NCBI GenBank assembly: GCA_033032175.1
Contig: CM065304.1
Span: 13,082,001-13,146,000, forward strand
Direction: 5' to 3'
DNA: 64,000 nucleotides
From: Saturnia japonica
Taxonomy: Eukaryota > Arthropoda > Insecta > Lepidoptera > Saturniidae
In this document: piece by piece, positions 47,097 to 60,173 of the stretch
How the letters are laid out: the number at the start of each line of letters is the position of its first letter
Position numbering within the stretch: the first letter of the stretch is position 1
Notes under the pieces: model-generated
What the model was told of the DNA's origin: nothing
Database searches by the model: none
Seen by the model: only the letters and a program-made list of their open reading frames with translations
Program-made: the position numbers and the translations under genes

Positions 47097-48511
47097 TCTA
47101 TACTAATATTATAAAGAGGAAAGATTTGATTGTTTGTTTGCATTAAATAGGCTCCGAAACTACTCAACCGATTTGAAAAACTCTTTCACTATTAGAAAGC
47201 TACACTATCCCAGAGTGACATAGGCTATATTAAATTTTAAAAAAAAATTAGGGATCCTTACTAAAACTCCAATAATGTAACCCAAGGTGTAAAAAAATTA
47301 CCTAAAATATTCTTTACATCCCGTGCGCTGCGAGAACTATTGACGATAGAATAAAATAATGTACTACGACTTTGCAGGACACATCAGTATTTACAAAAAG
47401 TGTCGGCACTGTATATCTCTAACTATTATAGTTATGCCACAATAAATGTTCTTTTATTTTATAAATTAAATTGACAAAACGATCCGATATTGTACGATAT
47501 CGTATCAAAAAATATAGTGCACGGACCACGCGGAGTGCATAATTTAACAGCACCATTTATGAAAAACGGTATCTGTACAAAAAAGTACTCTCGACGTTTC
47601 GTCAACGATACCCAAACCCGAGAGGACGGATATCCAGTTTATCGTCGTCGTGACGCCGAAAATGAAGGACAGTGCGCTAAGCTAAATATCAGAGGAAGTA
47701 GGTTCAATATAGATAATAGATGGATTGTCCCTTATTCTCCACTATTGTGTAGGACGTTTAACGCTCACATAAATGTGGAGTACTGCCACTCAGTTGATGC
47801 CATCAAATACATTTGCAAATATATAACGTAGCTGACCAAGCTACTTTTAGCGTCATAAACCAAAATGGAAACTAGGTGAATGGCTTGTACATAAGTACAT
47901 CCGAAGCTGTCTAGCGAATATTCGAATATCCGATTCAGGAGCGGCATCCTACAGTCTTACGTTAGCTTTCCATTTAGAAAATGGCCAAAGGGCTTATTTT
48001 ACCGCAGAAACGGCTGGACAAGTGGCCCAAAACCCACGTAAAACTACATTGCTTGCTTTCTTTGAGCTCTATAATGAAGATGAATTCGCAAAGTCACTTC
48101 TATACCACGAAGTCCCGCAATACTACAAATGGGTCAATAATAAATTAACAAGGAGGCGTGGTGTGGACGTAGTTTGGCCATCCAGGCATAAAAAAAGATG
48201 CCGCTTTAGGAAGAGTACGGTGTACATCCTTCTCAATCAGAGTGTTTTTATCTTAGGATGTTGCTACATCACGTTCGCGGTCCAACCTCATTCGAATACT
48301 TAAAAACCGTTGAGGGAGTTCTCGAAGAGACCTATCAAGCAGCTTGCCACTCCAAATTTAAGCAGAAATCGTGATAACCTTTTGGATGAGTCTTTGATCT
48401 TTTCTTTTTTTAGTAACCTGACGCAATTAGAAGGGTTTTGTTCGTGTGTATTATAATTTTTATTTTGAAATTTATGTTAAATACCCGTGCGAAGCCGGGG
48501 CGGGCCGCTAG
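47097..48511 (+). mobile_element. Helitron with Rep/helicase-protein remains
   Basis: Begins A|TCTATACTAATATTATAAAG and ends CGAAGCCGGGGCGGGCCGCTAG|T, with a short GC-rich hairpin-forming stretch (CCCG…CGGG) just before CTAG. Insertion between A and T without duplication fits a Helitron. Its 1.4 kb encloses part of the element's own replication protein gene, so it is a deletion derivative of an autonomous element. Confidence 0.75.
47490..48300 (+). pseudogene. Helitron Rep/helicase protein, central fragment
   Basis: Two frames remain. 47490-47831 has VHGPRGVHN, a Cys/Lys-rich CTKKYSRRF, DGYPVYRRR, NRWIVPYSPLL and the HINVEYCHSVDAIKYICKYI segment. This is the stretch between the HUH Rep domain and the PIF1-type helicase in eukaryotic Helitrons. 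After a frame break, about 47930-48200 has LAFHLENGQRAYFT, TTLLAFFELYNEDEFAKSL and YYKWVNNKLTRR, the continuation of the same region. The HUH histidines upstream and the helicase Walker motifs downstream are absent, so it is non-functional. Confidence 0.75.
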
Positions 48512-49068
48512 TATTTAATAAAAGGTATTAAGACATTATATTGACATTGAGGTATTTCGATAATACTTCAAGGTGATTGATACCTTTTATTAAATAAATA
48601 CATATTTCCTTTGAAATTTATAGTAAAACTCGTTTGAATATGCTAACCTATTACACACCTCATTACTACTTTCATAATAATATAAAAATAGGTTTATTAA
48701 AACTGTGAAAAGTCGAAATATGGATATTAAATATATTTGAAAAAAATTATATTACATGGAGTTTAGAACTATGAACAGAAAATATTTTGAAAGTTTTTGA
48801 AATTTTTGTGTGTCCGTCTCTTAATTTGTACACCAATCACGCAGAAATTACTGGACCTTTGATAAAATAATAAACGAAAGCCTAGTTCTTTTTCAAGAGT
48901 TTTCATAGGTGGCGCTATACGGATTGGTACATTAGTTTTAAATGATCTGAGACATTATAGTGAAAAATATTTATAATAAACTACATTATTACGAAATAAT
49001 TTTATGATAGGTTTATCCCGAATTAAAATTATCACGAATTTGGCTTGATTTTTATTTTTGCCCTAAAG
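48512..49068. other. Non-coding stretch
   Basis: No gene. 48810-48920 has repeat-like words ('TGTGTGTCCGTCTCTTAATTTG', 'AATCACGCAGAAATTACTGGACC') known from other lepidopteran repeats, with unresolved ends. Confidence 0.4.
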
Positions 49069-49495
49069 AGACGGTACAGAAGGACCCGTTTATATATTTT
49101 ACCTAAGGTATTTAAGAGACTATTCGGGCGATAGCTATCATGAAGTGATGCTATTTGCCGGGTTTATGTATCCCTATGACTATGGCCGTTTTCCAGACTG
49201 GTGGAAAATGGCAGTGGGCGATGTTTACATTCAAGATGCACACCAAGAGTGTTATGAGGTGATCGGGAAGAAGTTTGAGTACATCGTTCCTGGTCTCCTC
49301 AGGACCGGACGATTTTTTGAGCTTAAGGCCCTTGATGACGGAACAGACTTCGACAGACGTGACCGGGGTTAGGGTATCCATGGGGGGGACCGATCTGAGT
49401 TCCTGTACCGAGGATTCGATTCCGTTGACATGTGCGGCGTCTATGTTGTCGCAGTTTGGGGAGCACTGCTCTCCAAACTTGCGGCGAAGCACTGT
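49069..49495 (-). mobile_element. Jockey-like LINE, copy 3 (fragment)
   Basis: Collinear with 26790-27200 of copy 2. The minus-strand frame 49492-49151 contains KLKKSSGPEETRNDVLKLLP and AIVIGIHKPGK, the RT entry region. In copy 2 the same place reads KKSPGPDGI. Lacks the YADD part and any 3' end, so this is an internal fragment. Confidence 0.7.
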
Positions 49496-51284
49496 TATAT
49501 TAGGTCTATGTAGTCATCGTCTATTTATCTTAATATCTTAATACTATTATTTACCTTGTATTTCCAGTATTATTTTCGTGTATATGATGTAATTGTTTAT
49601 TGTCAAATTTCCAGAGCATCGGTTACGTTAATTTAATCGTCCATTCAGATTTCATTTATATTACGATCAAAGGATCGTATAAACTAAAAGTAGTTTAATA
49701 TAATTTTATAATATTAAATTTTAATACATTGTTTGTTTCCTTTTAAGACTGTCAACATGTCAATTTTTGTTACGTTTGATAGTTTTAGGGCATGTGCTGT
49801 TACTTTCGCATTCAACAGCTTTCGCAGCTTCAGTAATAAATTGAAAATTCAGTTGACATAAAAGTTATGTTCATGTAAGTGGTACATCAACATATTTCAT
49901 AAAATAGTGTAAAATAATTAGTCATATTATTTAACTGGCAACCGAGTTATTTCGTACATAACAGACGATATTGCTCAATGTTATTCTGAAAACACATGGA
50001 CGTAAATGTGTACACTGAGTTGCTCATGGGAGATATGTGAACTAAGGATACACGCGTGGTATAGCTATGTGAAGTACGAAATAGAACTGAGTAGCTAACG
50101 TATTAAGCCGTTAGCACTCGTGATGATTTTTTGAACATCACATTATATCGCGCGAAGTGTCTTTTCATTGCAAATACTACCCGCTCTACTAAAACCACTT
50201 CGCTTTGGTATAAATTAAGTTTAAAATTTCTTAACAGCTTGGCTGGCACCGACTCCAAAAAAAAGAATAATAATATATTATTGTCGTAATAAAATATGTG
50301 GCAGACGAATAGTTCGTCGAAATATCAAACTGAGTTAAAAAAAAGATTATTTTTAAGTAAATTAATAATGTAATTTTATTTTTTATTTTTTAGTGCCTTG
50401 TTTTAAAGTATTATGGAGTCGGTTTTGTTTTTGTGAAAAAAGTTTATTATATTGAACTATTTATGTCTCCAGTGTAATAACAGTTAATATCTAAAATGAG
50501 TTTTCTTGGATATTCTAAAGGGGCTTTCGATTCATTCTGTAACGATTTGGATTAAAATTGAATTCAAAGGCTTGATAGAAAGAGGATTTTCTCAGTGTTT
50601 CATTGCCCTAGAAAAGAGTAAGATCCGTTCTTTCACTGGAAACTGGAGAATTCCGACACATTCACAAGACACATAACACGGTTAAATCACGGATGATGAA
50701 TTTCACACAGCTTTTGTTATCGCTGTTTTTCATACAAGAAATTTTTCGCGGGCGAAGTTGCTGGCGCACCTAGTAGTATATAATTTTTTACTTAATGCAT
50801 ATTTATCAATATCGACATTAAGGCCGAATCAATACATGACGCAGCACTATTACAGGCACACTATTTTTTGGGCTCGCCCAAGTCTACCCATTGGCGATTA
50901 CATTAAATCTACGATAATAATTATAGTCACATGTTTCGACATTTTTATTTTTTATCGCAACATATATAGTTAGGTCAATAAATTTTATTTTTCGTTTATT
51001 TTGATCAAAGGCAACCGTCGCACCTGTGCGATTTAAGGCAAACAGAATGGCAGTAGCTTCCATTCCATTCCAGCTTCCATTTTTGGGAAAATTCCTGAAA
51101 TATACGAATCTTGCCAGGGACAACCATTTTTGTTAAGTGTTGGTCTTTTTGCTATTCTGTATTTTACACGATAAACTATATTGTTTCAACTATGGGTAGT
51201 AAAATTCTGTTAGATTATACGTAAACCATTTATTCGTATTCAAAAATAATTCAAACAAACATTATTGATCTTTAAAAGGAATGC
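49496..51284. other. Non-coding stretch
   Basis: AT-rich; open frames at 50758-50973 and 50884-51123 have no domains. No supported gene. Confidence 0.45.
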
Positions 51285-52930
51285 CGAGAGAGAGAGAGAG
51301 GCCCTGTAAGTACGACCACCATACATACTTGTACTCTCCACCGTAGATGCTCTGTCTCTGTAGTCTTCTTGCAGATTTCTTCCTTTTTATCGCTTCATGT
51401 TTCCACTTCGTTTTTTAAAAGAGTACCGTCGTGGCTAATTAATCTTCAAGCACATTTGTTGTGCGGGGAACCCGCTTCAGGGCTGTGCCCTTTTCTCGGT
51501 GACTTTCAGCGCCGCCTTAACTACGAGCGTGTCTTTTATATAGATCCCGCGTAGGTATATGCGTGACCTGCTGAACTGTCTTCTTTTCCCGCACCTTCTC
51601 AGTCCGGTGTAGGTGCACGGACGAGGTGGCGCGCATGAGGCTTCAGTATTTTCCTCTTACAACGAGGATAGGTGTTTTCCGTTTCGTCCGGAGATCTGGT
51701 ATGAAGCGGAGCGATGTTTCAGAGGTGCACATGCGCCGACATATCCTCTGTTCGGAACATGCTTGTCGTAATGCTGCTTACGAAGTCGTCCAGTCTTTCT
51801 ATCCGCAGATCGCGGTGGATGGTCGTGTTCCTCACGTAGCGTGGGGCCCCAACTATCATTCTGAGCGTTTGGTTTTGCTGGGTTCCTAATCGGCGCTTCA
51901 AATATTCTGCTACGCAACCAAACCATGCAGGGGCAGCGTACGTGAGGCGCGATCTCACGTAAGTATTGTATAGATCTAGCTTTGCGCGGAGCGGCAGCCT
52001 CGAGTCGAGCACTGGACGTAGCACTCTCCTTGCGAAGACAGCTTTCGCTACTACACTCTCTACATACTTCTTTAAGGTCAATCCTCGGTCAATCGTGACC
52101 CCCAGGTAGGTGACCTCACTCCTCCACGGCAAAGTTCTTCCCTGGAATGTCAGGGGCGGTGTAATCTTGTTTGGATGTCTAAGTAAAAATGCCTGTGTCT
52201 TATCAACGTTTATATTTAGCCGCGACTTTGCTAACCATTCCGGTAAGGCGCTAAGCGAAGGTTACAGTAACAGTGCGGCTCTCTTCCTATTAATAGATGT
52301 TGACCAGTACGCAGTGTCGTCGGCAAAGAGAGCAAGCTCAACCTTGTAGACCACCGGTATATCATTCGTGTAGAGAGCGTAGATTAGTGGGGACAAGCAG
52401 CTGCCCTGTGGTACTCTCGCTAACACCGAGACCTCTCTTGATAAATGCGTTTCGACCGAAACACGCACCCGACGATCTTCTAAAAAGGATTTAATCACTC
52501 TGAAAAGCTGTTTTTGTTGTTGTAGTGGCCGTAGACAGTTTAAACAGCAGGCCGTCATGCCACACCCTATCGAAAGCCTTCTCTATATCGAGAAATACGG
52601 CAGCGACGTGTTTCTTTCTGTTATGTTGTTCGATTAAAGTGTGGATAGCGCGAGTGGGCTGTGATGTTGTATATAGTGGCCTTCTCTAAACCGGAATTGT
52701 TCCAGTTTGAGCGTTACGTGTAATTTCAGTGCTTGTAGTACAAGCCGCTTGAAAACCTTTCACATCGTGTTTAAAAGGGTGATTGGTTGGTAACTGTCAG
52801 GTTGTCCGAGATCTTTTGCAGCCTTGGGTATATTATGACATATCCCTTTTTCCACTCATTTGGAAAGTGCCCCGTGTGCAGTATTAACTGTCGTGGCTTG
52901 GGATACGGCTTACTTATATATACTCAAATA
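51285..52930 (-). mobile_element. Second Jockey-type LINE family, 5'-truncated
   Basis: A GC-richer minus-strand block. The RT coding part is about 52930-51620 and a probable 3' UTR lies below 51620. A (GA)n run at 51286-51300 lies at or near its 3' limit. It differs in sequence from copies 1-3, so it is a separate family. The plus-strand open frames are shadows. Confidence 0.65.
51657..52930 (-). pseudogene. Jockey-type reverse transcriptase, broken
   Basis: On the minus strand: KVFKRLVLQALKLHVTLKLE near 52750, a frame break, then 52558-52262 with VIKSFLEDRRVRVSVETHL, RVPQGSCLSPLIYALYTNDI and LFADDTAYWSTS (the YxDD-type catalytic box, here FADD). Then 52132-51719 has VTYLGVTIDRGLTLKKYVE and the YVRSRLTYAAPAWF thumb/C-terminal segment. 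Frameshifts near 52560 and 52200-52140 and lack of the endonuclease make it inactive. Confidence 0.75.
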
Positions 52931-55900
52931 AGACGACCACGAAATCACTGGAAGGTCCTTAAATTTGTAAACAACATGAGTCATAATTTAAAAGGGGCTG
53001 TGTTCCGTGTTGGATTATGTAATCGAAGCGTTAAGCTTTGAATATGCGAGAGAACTATTTTGTTCTTAGTCCCTACAAACATGTACTCCATATTTCGAGT
53101 ACACTCTAAACGATTCCAGAGATTTTAAAAATATTTTTTTTTATTCAGATTGTAACAATATCATATAGGTCTTGTTCTACAGTAAAAATTAATCGCAAGT
53201 GACAAATAAAAGTTAATTTATAATGAAATTTCACTAGTTAATGTGATCTTCGGATACGAATATTTTGTACGGAACAGATATTATGCATCCTGCGTTACCA
53301 TGAAATTTCATACAGAGAAAGGATTTTTGAGATTATATTCAAGTTTCCCTTACTATTATGAATTAGTACACATTTATAGTTGTAAAAATGTCAGGGATAG
53401 TAAAGTGTGGGTAAAATAGTTGATTGACCCAGAAATGTATGGCATTTTTTAAACACTACTCAGTTTTCTAACTATGTATTTTTCGACAAAAACTGCTTCG
53501 GTGGGCATTCATTAGATTTATTTATATATATTAGGTACAGATTTCTTTGTATTTAATGAAAAACATTTATATATCCAAATCATGTATTAACAAAAAAGTC
53601 AGTAAGCTTGACACTAACATAATAAATAAACATAATTGCTTACATATTTATATGACGAGTTTATAATACATAATTTCTAATGCATTTTTTATCATTTATT
53701 TAAAAAGCAAAGGTACATTTTTAATAGTTTCATGTCATTTTTTAATTTAAATGCCTCTGAGGACAAAGATCTTTTTTATTTCGAAGTACACATCTGATTT
53801 GTTTCTGAACTTAAACATCTATTTAATAGCAACAGAATGTATACTAAGTTTTTAACACTGAGTAAACATTAAAAAAGCAACTTCTTTGCATTTACGTATT
53901 CGAGAACGAAATATTTATAAGAGAAAGTGATGACGTAACAAAGATCCATTGAAAGTTTACTTTCGCTTCAGTCCTCATCAGCTTCGAGTTAAGTGATATA
54001 AGTTATATTGCTAAAATTATTGGTAAAATCTTACAAAATTTTATTTTATTCAACGCTGTAAATACTTACAAGGTTAATAAAATATGCATACGTATATTTC
54101 TATGTTTAACTTAATTTTTGTTACAATTTTCAATAGTTCAGAAAATACAATTTACATTTTTGTCTGTAAGTGATTCAAGACGTACCTAAACTTAAGAATA
54201 ACGAAGTAAAATCATCGAAATTTAGATTTTATTATCATTATTTGTATGAACAGTAATTTTAGAAAGGAACACGCAAAGATCAACTGAAATAGAAATGTAC
54301 AATTTCTTGAATTTTTTATTTATTTTATGTTAAATATTATGGGTGAATACTTAGGAGAGACAAAGCAACAAGAAACAGAAATCGAACTCTAAAGAAACAA
54401 CTATTTATTTTGTGAGAGATTCTTCTATGAAACAAAACCAATCAAAAGTTGATGCTTTTGAATGATCGCAATAACAAGCATTCTCCTTCTATCGCTTCCT
54501 AGATACCACTTTGAGCTGAAAAACTATAGCCTTTTACTTATTGATATATTCGATAACTGCACTTTAGATCCAGTCCTGTTCCTAGATTAGGTTGCTATCT
54601 TCAAGCACGCTATGACATGCTTAACATTAGAAGTAAGCAGGGCGCATATGCCTAAGGGCAATGGAAACCATGGCCCGGAGCGGCAAGCTCAAGGAACGCC
54701 AAACGCCTAGGGGAAGCCCGGGCAAGAAGCATACTGCGGGTAAAAAGATTAACAGATTTTTTTAAAAGTATATAACAGATATCGCTACTAAGTTATTTAT
54801 TATTGTTTTATTTATTCAATTAGACGTTTATTTAAGTACTATTTATGATTGTTTGTTTTTGTTTACCTAATAAGAACATTTCAAATCTTGAGTCATTTCT
54901 AATAGCGGCGCGTTGGGCAAAACGGATAACTCGTTGCCCATTTAGTTTTTTGGTGAATTCAAGATATTTTAACATTTTTACCAGCTAATAATTTAACTTC
55001 ATATTTTATACGTAGGTACAAGCTTACCTTTAATACTTAGGTTTATTTTAATCTAAAAAAACAAGTACATTATATTTTGAAAGAAAGGAAAAGTTTATTT
55101 AATCGTCACACAATACAACAAAAACTAAAATTATAAAAACATAAAACCAGCACAACTAAAAAAAATAATACCAATAATAAAAATAATAATAAGTAACACA
55201 CCGTGCGGGTATAAACAGGACCCAGTCTCGGCATAATTATTACACTGAAGCAGCGCAGTGCTGGTATTCTGACTGGGCCATAATAAACTAACATCAATAA
55301 AATAAAAATTAACAAAAACAAATATTAAATAGAAAAAATAATATAATACATTGTTATGATTATAATTTAATTTAGGTAAGAAGAGAGATAAAGAATAAAC
55401 TAAACGTAGGTAAAATGAATGAAAGTTTTATAATTTAGGATAGTTATGAATAATTTTCCAGTATACCTTACAATTTTCAGATAATATGCGTTTTACAAAT
55501 TATTAGTACACAATTTTAATGTCCATAACCGAGACGTTCTTCTTGCTCCGACAGCTCAGCGTAGAGATCCTTGCCTAGGATCTAGAATAGAAGTCAGCAC
55601 GGTGTAGGCCGTATCAGGATACACGGCTCAAGCAGACGACGCAGCACCAAATATCTTATCTATTGAGATTTCCTTATATGTAAAAGGAAAAGTTATTATT
55701 TGTATTATAAATACAAAATCCAGGTGATACTTTCCCGGTAGTGTTCTTTCAATGTTCAGTAGGTATTTGTCGTTTTGGCAAAGGGTATTTCACCCATATT
55801 AATATTAAAATTATAAATTATAACAATTAAAATAACTTTTCTATATAAATATGTTATAAAATAAACTATCTTTTCGACTCCCAGGTCTGTTGTACAATAA

Positions 55901-57118
55901 TTTGGTTTTTATCAAAACACATGATAATTATGATATAAACGTTACTACGATTCAAAGGTCTGCAGTCCAATCAATAAAACATGATCAGATCCATCCTGAA
56001 GAATCTGTCATACTCTCTGTTCTAATTTTCTCTTTTGTTTTCGTTTGAATTCAAAATTTCATCTTACTAGACTTTTCTTATTTTAAAAATTCAAAATAAA
56101 TCTAATCATAGATTTATTTTGCTAAACTAGAACCTGGATAGAATATTTGTCTATACCTGAGAAACTCCTAACTGCGCATGCTCTATTACTATCAAAGAAT
56201 TATCAATGACAGAGATTGTCATTATATTGCAATGTAAACAATACGAACCTAAAATATTAACAAAGCTGTTATTAAACCAAAATTATCAAGTTATAAATTA
56301 TCTAAACGCATCAATACATAAACCTATCATTAATTGGTATCCTGGAAATAAAAGAATAGGTACACCAAAACAATAATAAGGTAAATCAAATGAACTTATG
56401 ATGAATAATATAAAGTAGATATTAAATAAGATTATCTTCCAGATAAATAATATAACAACATATTAACAATGTACAAAAAATAAATAAGACTAAGAGCAAT
56501 TAAAAATGGCATTAGAGGGAGAGTGAGGAGTTCGTTCACACCTTTAAGACCATTTCTCGTCCTGTAACAAGTTTTTTCAGCATTGCTCTAAAGGTTTAAG
56601 ATGGTGTTTAATTATAAACGCATGTTATCAAGCAGCATGGTCGACACGGCATTTCAGTGGGAAAAAACTATCCAGCGATTGCCTCAAACAAAACACCACT
56701 GCAAGTTAGACTTATACCAACCATGGCTGCCCCCAAAACAGGCCTATCCATTTTCCTAACCCCCTCGAGTAAAACGGATAATTGATAGAAATTGCTTTTT
56801 TCCAAAGATGATATATGTTATAAATTAAAATAGGCACAGAGTTCTATTGATTGTCAGATTGTAGTTTTATTCACGCTGTCCCTTAACGTATGCTTCTTGG
56901 CCGGGCTTCCCCTAAATATTTGAGTTTATGGGAGCATGGGAGTCTTACATTTGGGCGAATTATACTATACTATTTCCATTTCTTTATTTTCTCGATAACA
57001 GTTCTCATTTGATAGTTGTAGTGTTGTGACCAAATAAGTAATGATATCGATCTGAATGAATATCGATATGAAATAAATAGTGACGATTTATCAGATTTTG
57101 ATTAAAATAAGTAAATAA
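52931..57118. other. Long non-coding stretch
   Basis: AT-rich over about 4 kb. Two short GC-richer pieces (54630-54740 and 56880-56945) share an inverted segment around AGGGGAAGCCCGG. A further GC-richer piece at 55200-55290 and 55520-55650 could be old repeat sequence. No open frame has domain features; 55106-55321 is a compositional artefact. Confidence 0.5.
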
Positions 57119-57734
57119 AGATTACCTGTCCATATAATTATTGGTAAGCCGTATCTTTTAGCGGCCAAAGTAAACGGCCTAGACGTAACTTTTGAATTGG
57201 ACACTGGAAGTAAGTTATCGGTAATTAATGTAGATTTTTATAGGGATCATTTCCATAACGTACCTCTTGTTAAAAATAATATGTCATTGTATTCTTATGT
57301 CGGCACCGTGATCGAATCTGTGGGTTTCATATATGTTGATGTAACTGTTGGTGATTGTGCAGCCACGAATCTCAAATTATTTGTAATTAAAAATGGAGGT
57401 CCGCCGTTATTAGGTAGATCGTGGTTGAAAACATTAAATATCAGTAATATTCATATAAATGATTTAATTTTAAATATGCAAGACATTAATTTGGAAAATC
57501 AACTACGCCAGGAATTTCCAACCGTGTTTTCTCCGGGTCTAGGTACATATTCGAAAAAGATTTCACTTAGGTTAGTTGACAGAAATCCAGTATTTGTTAA
57601 GGCGAGGCAACTACCACTGGCCTTGCGAAAGCCTGTAGAATTAGAACTTGAACGTCTAGAGGCCGAGGGTATTATTCGTAAGGTGGATTATTCAGATTAC
57701 GGGACACCTATAGTACCTGTTATTAAAAAATCGT
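57119..57734 (+). pseudogene. Ty3/gypsy aspartic protease and RT N-terminus
   Basis: The frame is open upstream of any start codon from 57119. It has GLDVTFELDTGSKLSVI (retroviral-type protease active site DTGS at 57200-57211), a flap-to-C-terminal GGPPLLGRSWL motif, then the RT connection ending RLEAEGIIRKVDYSDYGTPI. Just after PVIKK the sequence jumps into the RNase H end of RT at about 57730, with a change of frame. The RT palm with its YxDD box is deleted. Confidence 0.8.
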
Positions 57735-58320
57735 GGAAGCACCAGCACCAAGTAATGTGACTCAACTAAGATCTTTTCTCGGATTTATAAATTATTATTC
57801 TAAGTTCATTCCTAAATTAAGTACTATACTTTACCTTTTAAATGTATTACTTCGTAAAAACTGTGCTTGGTTCTGGTCAAAAGATTGTGATAGGGATTTT
57901 CAAAATGTTAAAAATGCTATATCTAGTAACAAAATTTTAGTGCATTATAATCCTCAGTTACCGCTTGTTTTGGCTGTAGATAGTAGTGTGTATGGCATAG
58001 GCAGTATACTATCACATAGATTTCTGAATGGTGAAGAGCGACCAATATGTTTCGCGTCGCGGACTTTGAATGCAGCCGAACGATCAAACAGTCAGTTAGA
58101 CAAAGAGGCACTCGCTATTATTAGTGGAGTTATTAAGCACCATTAGTATCTTTCCGGTCGACATTTTATTATCAAAACAGACCACAAACCATTGACGTTT
58201 CTTTTCGGCCCCAAATTAGGGTTACCTCAGACGGCTGCCAGTCGTCTTCAAAGATACGCAATAAAATTAGCATCATTTGATTTTGATATAGAATTCGTTG
58301 TTGTTGTTGTTGTTTGTCGT
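57733..58320 (+). pseudogene. Ty3/gypsy RT end and RNase H
   Basis: Starts in the RT thumb with NVTQLRSFLGFINYYSKFIP and continues into RNase H: LVLAVDSSVYGIGSILSH (catalytic Asp in AVDSS), then RPICFASRTLNAAERS and KEALAIISGV (catalytic Glu). A TAG at 58144-58146 interrupts, after which HFIIKTDHKPLTFLFGPK and LQRYAIKLASFDFDIEF follow in the same frame. A (GTT)n slip near 58300 shifts the frame before integrase. Confidence 0.8.
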
Positions 58321-59772
58321 AGATGCGTTGTCCTGTCTACCATTGCCGTACGAACGTAAATGCGAAACAGGGCTGGCCTCGATGTCATATGTTAACTATG
58401 TCGAAGAGGCGTTTCCAATTAGTGCTAAAGACATAGCAACAAAAACGCAAGCGGATGATGTATTAAAACATATTTATCGTTATATAATCAACGGTTGGCC
58501 TAGTACGGTTAAATCTGAAGAAGAAAAACCGTTCTGGAATCGTAAAGACAGCTTGTCTATCGATAGAGGCTACATATTTTACAATCATAGGATCGCTATT
58601 CCGAATGTATTAAGAATGTCAGTATTAAGAGAAATACATGAGGGTCATATAGGAGTAGTTAAAATGAAGAATCTGTCTCGCAGTTACGTATACTGGCCCC
58701 AGTTATACTCTCAATTTGAAAGTATGTGTAGGGAATGTGGTGCATGTCGTCAACAGCGAGACGCACCTCCGCGTTCTTTATTGCATCCTTGGGTATTTCC
58801 AGCTCGTCCATGGCAACGAATACATATTGATTTCGCTGAATTTCAAGGAAAGCATTATCTAGTTACCGTCGATGCCCACAGTAAATGGATTGAAGTACAG
58901 TGAATGGCCAGTACTACAGCTAACTCGACGATAGGCAGGCTTCGGGAAATATTTGCTCGTTTCGGTTTATCTGTACAGTTAGTGATGGTGGTCCTCCATT
59001 TGGATTTCGGGAATTTGCAGACTATATGAATAAAAATTTAATAGCGCACACAATTACCAGCCCTTATAGATCAGCTAGTAATGGGGCAGCCAAAAATGCA
59101 GTAAAATCAGTGAAACGTGCTATAAAAAAAGTGACTCATGAAGGGGTGGACGTGGATACGGCGATCTTGAAATTTTTATTTCAATATCGGAATTGTGAAC
59201 ATGCTACGACTGGTGCAGCGCCAGCCGTGGCAATGTTGGGTAAGCATTTTCGAAGTAGGTTAGATACACTTAGACCAAATTCCGAAAGAAATGTTGAAAC
59301 ATCTGCAGATCAGGCCGGTCATCTCCGGCCCGAATCATAACGATATGTCACGGTCGGTGATCAAGTGCTAGCTCGCGACTATAGCGCGCGCGCTGATAAG
59401 TGGGCAACAGCCGAAGTCGTTGCTAGAGACACTCCGCTCACTTATAGAGTTAGAACATCTAATGGGAATGAATGGAAGCGTCACATAGATCAGTTATTGC
59501 CTATTAAAAGTACTAGTTCGGGAACAAGATACTCTTTACCGAAAAATGAAAACGCGGATTCAACCATAGGTAGTTCAGGTCAAATCGATAAACATAATAT
59601 ACTTCCTACGGAATCCGCCGAACATACGGAAAATGTAGGTGAAACTCAGCAGCTCCTTGATTCTGCCATAATTGACAAGTCGAGCCCGGCCTTGATTTCG
59701 GAAGAAAACTGCGTTCCACTCCAACTTAGACCTAAGCGAAAATGCGTATTTACTGGAAAATATCTAAAATAA
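58298..59772 (+). pseudogene. Ty3/gypsy integrase, broken
   Basis: Zinc-binding H2C2: HEGHIGVVKMKN with CRECGAC. Catalytic core: first Asp in RIHIDFAEFQGKHY; a TGA at 58901-58903; the second Asp in a VSDGG segment, reached only after a frame change near 58975. The third position, normally Glu in 'NGAAEN', is Lys in SNGAAKNAVK (about 59085). The C-terminal frame 59365-59772 (GPF-type domain and a basic tail) follows another stop at 59338-59340. It cannot be active. Confidence 0.8.
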
Positions 59773-59943
59773 AATATAGATTATCACTGTATCTTTTATG
59801 TAATATTAGTGTGTACCTATTTATAGTTAAAATTTATACTGGTGTTTGGTTTCACTTTTATTGCTCTCTTTGTGTTTTTTTTTTGTTTATTTAATATGTG
59901 TACATTTATTTTTGTTTAGAGTGATGTTAATTTAAGAGGAAGG

Positions 59944-60173
59944 TGTGGTATCCGGTAATATTATAGCTTATGTGGGTATGCTAATAAAACAGTTGTGTCG
60001 CTGACTCGGTCTATATTTGTTCTCTCTTCCCAATTATCCCTAATATTCTACTGTTTTAATTAATTATTGTTATTTGATCCCAATTTTATCTAATTTTGGC
60101 GGTAATTTACGTGGTATAGTTTAGTTATTGTGCACAAGTGAACTGGATAATAAATAATAACTGGGGACATACA
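59944..60173 (+). repeat. Ty3/gypsy 3' LTR (right limit uncertain)
   Basis: It starts TGTGGTATCCGGTAATATTA directly after the purine tract 59934-59943. It contains AATAAA at 60149-60155 and a plausible end …GGGGACATACA. No second LTR in the window confirms the right end. Confidence 0.5.

Larger units (their letters stand above)
57119..60173 (+). mobile_element. Ty3/gypsy LTR retrotransposon, 5'-truncated and decayed
   Basis: A plus-strand pol region (protease, RT start, RNase H, integrase) followed by a purine tract AAGAGGAAGG and a 3' LTR. Gag and the 5' LTR are missing. The motif style (H2C2 integrase, 'K02A2.6-like' pol) suggests the Mag lineage, which is an inference. Confidence 0.8.
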
